Positions 6,521 through 13,797 of a DNA stretch of 33,637 bases are shown piece by piece. The position numbers and the translations under genes were made by a program. The first letter of the stretch is position 1. Each line of letters begins with the position of its first letter. The DNA is taken from positions 1 through 33,637 of the forward strand of contig CAZQCP010000022.1 of NCBI GenBank assembly GCA_964592115.1, in the 5' to 3' direction. This DNA is from Sva-07 sp964592115. GTDB taxonomy: Bacteria > Actinomycetota > Acidimicrobiia > Acidimicrobiales > Ilumatobacteraceae. Below the pieces are notes generated by a model. It did no database searches. It was not told the origin of the DNA and saw only the letters and a list, made by a program, of their open reading frames with translations.

Positions 6521-9500
6521 GTGTTCCTCTCCAGCCTCACCCTCAAGGGCTTCAAGTCGTTCGCCGACAGCACCACGATGGTGCTCGAACCCGGAGTCAC
6601 CGTCGTCGTCGGCCCCAACGGGTCGGGCAAGTCGAACGTCGTCGACGCCATCGCCTGGGTGCTCGGCGCCCAGGCGCCCAAGGCGGTCCGCAGCCAGAAG
6701 ATGGACGACGTGATCTTCGCCGGCACCGCCGCGCGGCCCGCGCTCGGGCGCGCCGAGGTGAGCATCACGATCGACAACGGCGACGGCACGCTCGGCGTCG
6801 AACTCAGCGAGGTGACCGTCACCCGAGTCCTGTTCCGCAACGGCGATTCGGAGTACTCGATCAACGGTGTCCCGTGCCGTCTGCTCGACGTGCAAGAGCT
6901 CCTCTCCGATGCTGGCGTCGGGCGCCAGCAGCACGTGATCGTCAGTCAGGGTCAGATCGATGCGGTGCTCAATGCTCGCCCCGAGGAGCGCCGGGCGATC
7001 ATCGAAGAGGCCGCCGGGATCTTGAAGTACCGCAAGCGCAAGGAGAAGGCCGAGCGGCGCCTCGACGCGACCGAGGCGAACCTGTTGCGCGTGCAGGACC
7101 TGTTGCGCGAGGTGCGTCGCCAGTTGCGCCCGCTCGAGCGTCAAGCGCAGGCCGCCGAACGTCACGGCTCGCTCGTCACCGAGCTCGCCGAGGTGAAGAC
7201 GTTCGTGGCCGGGCGAGAGATCGCGTCGTGGCGAGCAAAGCTCGAATCGTTGGCGGCCACCCGGATCCAGTCCGTCGAAGCCGAGTCCTCGCTGAAGTCG
7301 GAACTGGCCTCGCTCGACACGCAGGTGATGGCGATCGAGGCGCAGCTGTCGGCGCGGGGCGCGAGCGATGTCAGCGATCGGCTCGTGCGCGTCGAACACC
7401 TGCGTGAGCGGGCGCGGGGACTCGGCGCGGTGCTCGCCGAGCGCCGCCGTTCGCTCGAACGCGACCGCGGGCAGTTGCTCGACGCCGGCGTCGTCGCCAA
7501 CCTCGAAGCCGACGCGGCGCGCTTTCGCGACGAGCTCGCAGCCGTCGTCGAAGCGCTCGCCGAGATCGAGCCCGCCGCAGAGGCGCTGATCGCCGACGAG
7601 GAGGCGTTCCGCGCCGAGCGCGAGCGTGTCGTCGAAGCGCTCGGTGACGATCCTGCCGGCACACACGCGGCGAGTGCCGCGGCCGAGGTGCGCGGTGAGC
7701 TGCGGTCGGTGCGCGCCGCGCACGAGCGGATGGCAGGCGACGTGCGCCGCGTCAACGAGCGGATCGACGTGCTCGCCACCCGGCGCGATGTCGCCGACGA
7801 GCAATCGGTCCGCTTCCGTGCGGAGTGCGTCGAAGCGAGCGCGGTGGAAGAGCCGCTCGTCGATGAGCTCGGCCGTGCCGAGGCGGCAGTCGCCGAGGCC
7901 ACGTCGTCGGTCGAGGCCCGCAGCGCCCTGCGCCAAGAAGCGGCCGAAGAGTCGTCGCGGTGGGCGGCCCGCGTCGAAGCGCTCCAGCTCGCGCTCGATG
8001 CGGCTCACGCCCGCGCCGGGGCGGAACGTCTCGCCGGTGTCGACGGCGTCGTCGGCACGCTGCTCGACCTGATCGAGATCGATCCCGGGTGGGAACCGGC
8101 GGTCGAAGCGGCGCTCGGTGAGTCGCTGACCGCGGTCATCGTCGACGATCCGGTCGCCGCCCGGCGGGCGCTCGATGCGTTGCGCACGTCCGACACGAGC
8201 GGCGCGGTCATCGCGCTCGGCACGAGACCTGCGAGCCCCGCCCACCCGCCGGTGGGCGACCGGGTGCGTCCGCACGCGACGTCGTCACGGCCGGCGGTCG
8301 CCGCGCTGCTCGATGGGCTGCTCGGCGGCGCCGTTCGCATCGACGAGGTCGGCACGGCGCTCGACGTTGCCATCAGCCACCCCGACGGTGTCGTCGTCAC
8401 CGGCACGGGTGACCGGTTCGGGCTCAGCGGCTGGCGGGTCGGAGCTGCCGGCGGGGGAGCGACAGCGGCGGCCCTCGATGATGCGGTTGCTCGTGCCGAG
8501 GCCGCCGTGGCTGCGCTGGACCAGGCGTCGAGCGCGCTGGCCGCCGCCGAGCGCGCCGTGCAGGCTGCGCGTGCCGAAGAGCGCGAGCTCGCCCGTCGCC
8601 TCGACGCCAACGACGCCCGCCTGTCGACCGCGTCCGAGGGCCTCGCCCGGGCGCAGCAGGAACGGCGTGAGATCGTCACCGAGCTGGAGAACCTGGAGCG
8701 GTCGCTCGGCGAGCTGCGCGAGAACATCGCCCGCGAGGACCAACGCATCGCCGAGCTCGAAGCGTTGCTGCCGGCGCTCGAATCCGACGAGCAGGCCGAG
8801 GCCGACGCGGCGCGCGCCCGCGGGCAGCTGCGCGCCGAGCTCGACGCCCGTGGGGCCGCGCTCGGCGCCCGACGCAAGGACCTCGAAGTCCGCAACGCCG
8901 GGTTGCAGGAACGTCAGCAGCTGCTCGAACGACGGCTGGATGAGACCGAGCGCCGACTCGCGGCCGATGCCGAGGCTCGCCGCGAGGCGGAGGGCCGCCG
9001 GGTGCACATCGAGCGTGATATCGCGGCGATCGATCGACTCGCCGATCTCGTCGGTCGCCACCGCGCGGCTGTGGAGGCGGTGCACGCCGACCTCGCCGAG
9101 CAACGCCGTCGCCAGAGTGACGAGGTGCGTGGACTCACGACGGAGCTCGACCAGCTCCGCCGAACGCGCAGCGAGCGGGAGCGGTCGCTCGACGCATCGC
9201 GCGAGCGGGCCCGGCAGGCCGAGCTCGGCGAAGCCGAGGCCAAGCTGCGCCTGGAGACCACGATCGACACGCTGCGTCGCGAGCTCGACATCGAGCCGGA
9301 CGTCGCCGAGGCGGCGCCGATGCCAGAGCTTCCCGACGGTGCGACTCCGGCGGGTCGCGTGCGCGAGCTGGAGCGTGAGCTCCGTCTGCTCGGTCCGATC
9401 AACCCGCTGGCGCTGGAGGAGTTCAACGAGCTGCAGACTCGCCACACGTTCCTCGAGACGCAGCTCGAAGACGTGCGTTCGACGCGGCGCGACCTGGCTC

Positions 9501-9991
9501 GGGTGATCGCTGCCGTCGACGCCGAGATCCAGACGGTGTTCGGCGCCGCGTTCATCGACGTCAGCGAGAACTTCACGAAGCTCTTCGGCCTGCTGTTCCC
9601 CGGTGGCACCGGCGTGCTCCGCCTCACGCAACCCGACGACATGCTCAACACCGGCATCGAGGTGGAAGCCAAACCGAGCGGCAAGAACGTCAAGAAGCTG
9701 TCGTTGCTGTCCGGCGGCGAGCGCAGCCTCACCGCGCTCGCGTACCTGTTCGCCGTGTTCCGTTCCCGGCCCTCGCCGTTCTACGTGATGGACGAGGTGG
9801 AAGCAGCACTCGACGACGTCAACCTGCACCGCTTCCTCGGGCTCGTGGCGGAGTTCCGCAAGGACGCCCAGCTGATCGTCGTGTCCCACCAGAAGCGGAC
9901 GATGGAGGCCGGCGACAGCCTGCTCGGCGTGAGCATGCAGCCCGGTGGCTCCAGCAAGGTCGTCACCGAACGCGTCTCCGCGCTGAACTGA
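6521..9991 (+). CDS. smc: Chromosome partition protein SMC
   Basis: SMC is the ATPase of the condensin-like complex that organises and segregates the chromosome. With GTG 6521 the protein is 1156 residues and starts MFLSSLTLKGFKSFADST, the canonical N-terminus; an upstream in-frame extension of 31 residues lacks family similarity. Walker A is GPNGSGKSNVVDAI near residue 31. Long coiled coils flank a hinge at about 505-640. The C-terminal head has the ABC signature LLSGGERSLTALAYLFAVF near 1062 and Walker B FYVMDEVEAALDDVN near 1087. Its partners ScpA and ScpB are not in this window. Separation from mutM by about 780 bp is unusually wide for this conserved neighbourhood. Confidence 0.96.
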   Translation: MFLSSLTLKGFKSFADSTTMVLEPGVTVVVGPNGSGKSNVVDAIAWVLGAQAPKAVRSQKMDDVIFAGTAARPALGRAEVSITIDNGDGTLGVELSEVTVTRVLFRNGDSEYSINGVPCRLLDVQELLSDAGVGRQQHVIVSQGQIDAVLNARPEERRAIIEEAAGILKYRKRKEKAERRLDATEANLLRVQDLLREVRRQLRPLERQAQAAERHGSLVTELAEVKTFVAGREIASWRAKLESLAATRIQSVEAESSLKSELASLDTQVMAIEAQLSARGASDVSDRLVRVEHLRERARGLGAVLAERRRSLERDRGQLLDAGVVANLEADAARFRDELAAVVEALAEIEPAAEALIADEEAFRAERERVVEALGDDPAGTHAASAAAEVRGELRSVRAAHERMAGDVRRVNERIDVLATRRDVADEQSVRFRAECVEASAVEEPLVDELGRAEAAVAEATSSVEARSALRQEAAEESSRWAARVEALQLALDAAHARAGAERLAGVDGVVGTLLDLIEIDPGWEPAVEAALGESLTAVIVDDPVAARRALDALRTSDTSGAVIALGTRPASPAHPPVGDRVRPHATSSRPAVAALLDGLLGGAVRIDEVGTALDVAISHPDGVVVTGTGDRFGLSGWRVGAAGGGATAAALDDAVARAEAAVAALDQASSALAAAERAVQAARAEERELARRLDANDARLSTASEGLARAQQERREIVTELENLERSLGELRENIAREDQRIAELEALLPALESDEQAEADAARARGQLRAELDARGAALGARRKDLEVRNAGLQERQQLLERRLDETERRLAADAEARREAEGRRVHIERDIAAIDRLADLVGRHRAAVEAVHADLAEQRRRQSDEVRGLTTELDQLRRTRSERERSLDASRERARQAELGEAEAKLRLETTIDTLRRELDIEPDVAEAAPMPELPDGATPAGRVRELERELRLLGPINPLALEEFNELQTRHTFLETQLEDVRSTRRDLARVIAAVDAEIQTVFGAAFIDVSENFTKLFGLLFPGGTGVLRLTQPDDMLNTGIEVEAKPSGKNVKKLSLLSGGERSLTALAYLFAVFRSRPSPFYVMDEVEAALDDVNLHRFLGLVAEFRKDAQLIVVSHQKRTMEAGDSLLGVSMQPGGSSKVVTERVSALN

Positions 9992-10011
9992 ACCGGCCCG
10001 GGCTTCCGCCG

Positions 10012-10058
10012 ATCTCGGTAGCGTTCGTCCCGCGATTCGGGAAGATCCCGACCGAGAT
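10012..10058. repeat. 47-bp palindromic element, copy 1
   Basis: Outer arms ATCTCGGT (10012-10019) and ACCGAGAT (10051-10058) are perfect inverted repeats. An inner TCCCG/CGGGA hairpin lies at 10028-10042. A copy of the same length and layout lies at 17751-17797. The element starts 20 bp after the smc stop and ends 10 bp before the ftsY -10. It may act as a terminator for smc or be a REP-type repeat. Confidence 0.75.
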
Positions 10059-10068
10059 GGGCTGCCGG

Positions 10069-10074
10069 TAGCGT
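10069..10074 (+). promoter_or_regulatory. -10 element of ftsY (TAGCGT)
   Basis: TAGCGT ends 9 nt before the ftsY ATG, predicting a leader of two or three nucleotides. Confidence 0.5.
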
Positions 10075-10083
10075 CGGGCAGCG

Positions 10084-11229
10084 ATGGGCTTCGAAGTCAT
10101 CTTTCTCGTCCTCGCCGCGCTCGTCGTGGTGTTCGGCATCGGCGTGCTCGTCGTCAGCCGGCGCAACGCCGCCCGTTCGGCGGCGCCGCCAGTACGCCCG
10201 GCCGTACCTGCGACCCCGCCTCCGCGGCCCGGCACGGTCGACGTGGTCGACGCGCCAGGCGACACGCTCGTCGAGGAACCGGCGATCGAGGACGACGTGG
10301 TCCCCGAGGTCGCCGAGCCGGCGTCGTTGCGCGATCGACTGGCCAAGGCGCGCAACGCCTTCGCCGGGGCGTTCAGCGGGGTCCTGGGACGTTCGGGCGT
10401 CGGCGAGGAGAGCTTCGAGGATCTCGAAGAAGCGCTGTTGCGCGCCGATGTCGGCGTGAAGGTCACGACCGATCTCATCGACGGTCTGCGGGCGAAGGTC
10501 GCGGCGAAAGAGATCACCGAACCTCGAGCGCTCCTCGACGCGCTGCAGGCCGAGATGGTCGCCCGTCTCGACGGGTCGGATCGCCTTCTGCACTTCGAAC
10601 CGGAGCCGGCCGGCGCCCCGAACGTGTGGATGTTCGTCGGCGTCAACGGTGTCGGGAAGACCACGACGATCGGCAAGCTCGCCAATCAGCAGGTCGGTGA
10701 CGGCCGTTCCGTGCTGCTCGCTGCCGGCGACACGTTCCGCGCCGCTGCCGCTGAGCAGCTGACGACGTGGGCCGAGCGCTCCGGCGCGGAGATCGTGCGT
10801 GGCGCCGAAGGTGGCGATCCGAGCTCGGTCGTGTTCGACGGTGTGGAGCGGGCGAGCGCCCGCGGCATCGACCTCGTGATGGCCGACACGGCAGGCCGTT
10901 TGCACACCAAGTCGAACCTGATGGACGAGCTGGCCAAGGTGCGCCGGGTCGCCGAGAAGGGAGCCGGGCGCGTGACCGAGACGCTGCTCGTGATCGATGC
11001 AACGACCGGACAGAACGGGCTCACCCAGGCCCGCGAGTTCCGCGAAGCGACCGACGTCACAGGTGTGGTGCTCACGAAGCTCGACGGCTCGGCGAAGGGT
11101 GGCATCGTGTTCGCCATCGAGACCGAGCTCGGCATCCCGGTGAAGCTGGTCGGCATCGGCGAGACGATCGACGACCTGATCCCGTTCGATCCCGACGAGT
11201 TCGTCGCCGCCCTGTTCGACGGCGGATGA
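10084..11229 (+). CDS. ftsY: Signal recognition particle receptor FtsY
   Basis: FtsY is the membrane-associated GTPase that docks the SRP-ribosome complex at the Sec translocon. The 381-residue protein has a hydrophobic N-terminal segment (residues 4-25), so it is probably membrane anchored, as in other Actinomycetota. A low-complexity linker rich in Pro and acidic residues follows to about residue 80. The NG domain carries G1 GVNGVGKTTTIGKLA near 185, DTFRAAAAEQL near 219, DTAGR near 269 and TKLDGSAKGG near 331. The stop codon lies within a palindromic element (11227-11265). Its partner Ffh is encoded 2.6 kb downstream. In many relatives the two genes are nearer each other. Confidence 0.96.
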   Translation: MGFEVIFLVLAALVVVFGIGVLVVSRRNAARSAAPPVRPAVPATPPPRPGTVDVVDAPGDTLVEEPAIEDDVVPEVAEPASLRDRLAKARNAFAGAFSGVLGRSGVGEESFEDLEEALLRADVGVKVTTDLIDGLRAKVAAKEITEPRALLDALQAEMVARLDGSDRLLHFEPEPAGAPNVWMFVGVNGVGKTTTIGKLANQQVGDGRSVLLAAGDTFRAAAAEQLTTWAERSGAEIVRGAEGGDPSSVVFDGVERASARGIDLVMADTAGRLHTKSNLMDELAKVRRVAEKGAGRVTETLLVIDATTGQNGLTQAREFREATDVTGVVLTKLDGSAKGGIVFAIETELGIPVKLVGIGETIDDLIPFDPDEFVAALFDGG

Positions 11230-11265
11230 GCAACGGAGAGGGGACGGGCCCCGAGCCGTTGCTCA
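11227..11265. terminator. Palindrome that includes the ftsY stop codon
   Basis: TGAGCAACGG (11227-11236) and CCGTTGCTCA (11256-11265) are perfect 10-bp inverted arms around a GC-rich centre (GGGGACGGGCCCC). The first three bases are the ftsY stop codon. There is no T-run, so this may be a terminator without a U-tract or a repeat element. A related copy is at 26301-26334. Confidence 0.65.
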
Positions 11266-11328
11266 TTCACGGCCCCGGTCCGGTCGGCCAGATTTCGAGG
11301 TGCCGCGACGCGGTGGCACACTGTCACC

Positions 11329-12576
11329 ATGACTGCGACCGACACCCGCACCGCGGGCGCCACCGACGCTGACACCCAGCTCGTCCTCGACACGCTCGAC
11401 GCCTTCCTCACCGAGCACGACCCGAAGGCGATGGACAACGTCGCCTTTCGCGGCGCTCGCTACGACGCCGGCCTCGCATGGGTCCACTTCGCCAAGGGCG
11501 ATGGCGGCCTCGGCGTGCGGCCCGAGCTGAACAAGCTCGTCGAGCAGCGGCTCAAGGAGGCCGGTGCGCAGCCGACCAATCCCGGCACGTTCTTCATGGC
11601 GCTCGCCGGCCCGACCATCGCCACGCACGGCAGCCCCGAGGCCAAGGCCCGCTTCCTGCGTCCGATGTTCGCCGGCGAGGAGGTCTGGTGCCAGCTGTTC
11701 TCCGAGCCCGGCGCGGGATCCGACTTCGCCGGCCTTGCGACGAAGGCGATCCGTGACGGCGACGAGTGGATCATGAACGGACAGAAGGTCTGGAACACGC
11801 TCGCCCACATCGCCGACTTCGGGATGCTCGTCACGCGCACGGATCCCGAGGCGCCGAAGCACAAGGGCATGACGTACTTCGCCCTCGACATGCGCGCTCC
11901 GGGCGTCGAGGTGCGCCCGCTGCGCCAGATCACCGGCGAGGCCGAGTTCAACGAGGTCTACATGACCGACGTACGCGTGCCGGACGCCCACCGCATCGGC
12001 GATGTCGGCGAGGGATGGCGGGCCAGCCTCACGACGCTGATGAACGAGCGCAACGCGATCGGTACCGGCGGGGGAGCGGGCAGCGGCTCCGTCGCCCGGC
12101 GTGGCGGTGCGGCGAACGATGCGGTCGCCATCTGGAAGCAGCTCGATGCGGCCGAACAGACCCCGGCGCGCAAGGAGCGGCTGATGCAGCTGTGGAGCCA
12201 GGCCGAAGTGAACCGGCTGACCAACCGGCGGGCCGGTGAGAACGCGAAGGCCGGCAATCCGGGCCCGGAGATGTCGATCGCCAAGCTCGCGTTCTCCGAG
12301 CTCAACAAGCCGCTCTACGAGTTCTGTGTCGATCTCCTCGGCGCCAACGGCATGATCGGCTTCGACTACACGTTCCGTCGCCCGGGTGAGCTCGACCTCG
12401 GAGATGGCGGTGGAACGCATGGCACGGGCTACCAGTTCTTGCGCGTGCGGGCGAACTCGATCGAGGGCGGCACGTCGGAGATCCTTCGCAACATCATCGG
12501 TGAGCAGGTCCTCGGCCTGCCCGGCGAGCCACGCGTCGACAAGAACGTCCCCTGGAGCCAAGTCCCCCGCAGCTGA
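11329..12576 (+). CDS. Acyl-CoA dehydrogenase family protein
   Basis: This 415-residue FAD flavoprotein would oxidise an acyl-CoA to the 2-enoyl-CoA. The middle domain contains FSEPGAGSDFAGLATKAI near residues 123-140, typical of FAD and substrate binding. The C-terminal domain ends NSIEGGTSEILRNIIGEQV near 376-394 and LGLPGEPR. At the place of the medium-chain enzyme's catalytic Glu this motif appears to have Gly, with Glu one residue earlier, so the catalytic base is not certain. The substrate cannot be told. A CACACT hexamer ends 6 nt before the ATG. The gene stands alone between ftsY and ffh, which is not part of the conserved cluster and suggests insertion. Confidence 0.9.
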   Translation: MTATDTRTAGATDADTQLVLDTLDAFLTEHDPKAMDNVAFRGARYDAGLAWVHFAKGDGGLGVRPELNKLVEQRLKEAGAQPTNPGTFFMALAGPTIATHGSPEAKARFLRPMFAGEEVWCQLFSEPGAGSDFAGLATKAIRDGDEWIMNGQKVWNTLAHIADFGMLVTRTDPEAPKHKGMTYFALDMRAPGVEVRPLRQITGEAEFNEVYMTDVRVPDAHRIGDVGEGWRASLTTLMNERNAIGTGGGAGSGSVARRGGAANDAVAIWKQLDAAEQTPARKERLMQLWSQAEVNRLTNRRAGENAKAGNPGPEMSIAKLAFSELNKPLYEFCVDLLGANGMIGFDYTFRRPGELDLGDGGGTHGTGYQFLRVRANSIEGGTSEILRNIIGEQVLGLPGEPRVDKNVPWSQVPRS

Positions 12577-12849
12577 CCGTGACAACTGGGTCAGGGGTCC
12601 AGAACTAACACCCGGCGTGGAATCGCGGGCGGCCGGCAGTCGTCCGAGCGGGTGTGACGCGTCTCGCTGGGCTGGTCGTCTTGGGTGCGGTCCTCGCCGC
12701 GTGCCGAACGTCCGACCCGCCGGAGCCCCGCCCGACCGTTCGTCTCCCTCGCCCGGCACCGCCCGACCGGGCTCGTACTGTTCGCCGGCCACGTCACCGA
12801 TCCGTCCTGACCGGCCCGAGCGGTCGCGACGACACGGTACGGTGCGCGA
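12577..12849. other. Intergenic region, no convincing gene
   Basis: The 273 bp between the acyl-CoA dehydrogenase and the PIN gene hold no gene I can defend. A plus-strand frame from GTG 12654 begins with a lipoprotein-like stretch (GLVVLGAVLAAC) but turns into Arg/Pro-rich sequence and has no promoter or Shine-Dalgarno signal. It could be a decayed lipoprotein start. Confidence 0.4.
12838..12843 (+). promoter_or_regulatory. -10 element of PIN-domain gene (TACGGT)
   Basis: TACGGT ends 6 nt before GTG 12850, the leaderless spacing, and fixes the start. Confidence 0.6.
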
Positions 12850-13248
12850 GTGGCCAGGTACGCGATCGACGCGCTGACGCTGCTGCAGATCGCCGCCGGC
12901 GAGCTCGACGTGAGCCCGGCGCACCAGCTGGTCGCCCCGAACCACGTCCGCACGCACGCCTTGTCGCTGTTGCTCGCCGCGGTGCGCGGCGGGGAGATGA
13001 CCGAGTCCGCGGCGCTGGCACGCCACCAGCGGCTGACCGAGACGAAGATCCGTGTCCTCAACGATCGTGTCTCACGGCGGGTGGCGTGGGACCTGGCGCT
13101 CGAGCACGGGTGGGACCTCGCCGACGCCGAGTACGTCGCGGTGGGCAAGCTCCAGGCGGACGCGTTGGCCACCGACGATCCTGTCCTGGCGACGCGGGCC
13201 TCCGGGATCGTGGCGGTGGTGCCGCCGACCGCGCTCGCCGCGGACTGA
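12850..13248 (+). CDS. PIN-domain-like protein, orphan VapC-type
   Basis: The 132-residue protein has the outline of a PIN nuclease. An early acidic residue sits in YAIDALTLL (Asp7). A helical middle has a candidate Glu in GGEMTE. LADAEYVAVGKLQADAL (residues 90-106) corresponds to the conserved Asp and aromatic of PIN helix 4, and TDDPVLA (108-114) holds the last acidic pair. PIN proteins of this size are usually RNA-cleaving VapC toxins. No antitoxin-sized gene lies directly upstream or downstream, so it is either a solitary toxin or has another role. It is monocistronic with its own leaderless promoter. The family call is by motif only. Confidence 0.65.
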   Translation: MARYAIDALTLLQIAAGELDVSPAHQLVAPNHVRTHALSLLLAAVRGGEMTESAALARHQRLTETKIRVLNDRVSRRVAWDLALEHGWDLADAEYVAVGKLQADALATDDPVLATRASGIVAVVPPTALAAD

Positions 13249-13273
13249 ACGCCCGCCGACGACACGTGCGCGA

Positions 13274-13648
13274 TCAGACGACGGCGAAGCCGGTGTCGGG
13301 CGTGTCCTGGCTGAACACGTTCACCCATCGACCGTGGCGACGGCACCACAGCGAGCTGACGTACATCGACTCCGGGAGCGTGTCGGGCCGGGGTCGCACG
13401 TACTCCGCGCGATACGTCAGCATCCAGCTGTCGTCGGCGACGGCGAACGCCCGGACATCCGACAGCTCGAACGTCGCCACCGTCGGGCCGCCGGCGAGTT
13501 GGCCGACGTGCTCGGCCCGATCGGCGAGCCCGGTCGGGTACACGCCGACGAAGTCGTCGGCCAGCAGTGCCTCGTCCGCAGCAGGGTCGCCGTCGACCAG
13601 CGACTGCCACACCTGCGTCTCGAGCTCGACGAGTCCGGCGAGGTCCAT
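13274..13648 (-). CDS. NTF2-like (SnoaL/DUF4440) protein
   Basis: The 124-residue protein fits the NTF2-like fold. An N-terminal helix (LVELETQVWQSLVDGD) is followed by the typical LLADDFVGVYPTG segment, then beta strands, including DDSWMLTYRAEYV and SSLWCRRHGRWVNVFSQDTP. This last pattern is usual in DUF4440/SnoaL-like proteins, which are small ligand-binding or isomerase-type proteins. No substrate can be assigned. The start is fixed by TACGGT ending 6 nt before the ATG on the minus strand. It is convergent with the PIN gene and divergent from ffh. Confidence 0.75.
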   Translation of the reverse strand: MDLAGLVELETQVWQSLVDGDPAADEALLADDFVGVYPTGLADRAEHVGQLAGGPTVATFELSDVRAFAVADDSWMLTYRAEYVRPRPDTLPESMYVSSLWCRRHGRWVNVFSQDTPDTGFAVV

Positions 13649-13654
13649 CAGCCG

Positions 13655-13660
13655 ACCGTA
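13655..13660 (-). promoter_or_regulatory. -10 element of NTF2-like gene (TACGGT)
   Basis: On the minus strand TACGGT ends 6 nt before the ATG at 13648, again predicting a leaderless mRNA. Confidence 0.6.
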
Positions 13661-13684
13661 CCTCCGACGTCGACCCGCGCTCCC

Positions 13685-13727
13685 TGTGTGAGCACATGTG
13701 TCGGACGGGGACGTATGTGCTCACACA
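13685..13727. repeat. 13-bp inverted repeat between divergent promoters
   Basis: TGTGTGAGCACAT (13685-13697) and ATGTGCTCACACA (13715-13727) are perfect inverted repeats with a 17-nt centre. They lie between the NTF2-like gene promoter and the ffh promoter. They may be an operator or a REP-like hairpin; only one copy is seen here. Confidence 0.7.
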
Positions 13728-13782
13728 AACGGGCGCGCGGCGGACGCTGGCGACGGGGAGGCTGTGGGTCTGGTCGGCCCCC

Positions 13783-13788
13783 TAGGCT
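13783..13788 (+). promoter_or_regulatory. -10 element of ffh (TAGGCT)
   Basis: TAGGCT ends 9 nt before the ffh ATG, leaving a two- or three-nucleotide leader. Confidence 0.5.
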
Positions 13789-13797
13789 GGTCGACTG

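Noticed and set aside
5942..8275. Very long minus-strand open frame opposite smc (777 codons)
   Set aside because: It is the mirror of a high-GC coding strand; composition is Arg/Gly/Leu/His-rich, it has no recognisable motifs and smc is certain on the other strand.
12586..12602. CTGG/CCAG hairpin after the acyl-CoA dehydrogenase
   Set aside because: A 4-bp stem is too short to call a terminator.
12654..12849. Lipoprotein-like start (GLVVLGAVLAAC) on the plus strand after the acyl-CoA dehydrogenase
   Set aside because: It soon becomes Arg/Pro-rich low-complexity sequence, runs out of frame into the PIN gene, and has no -10 or Shine-Dalgarno sequence. A decayed gene is possible but not supported.
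11263..13026. Long minus-strand frame opposite the acyl-CoA dehydrogenase
   Set aside because: Shadow of the real gene in GC-rich DNA, with no promoter signature and no domain.
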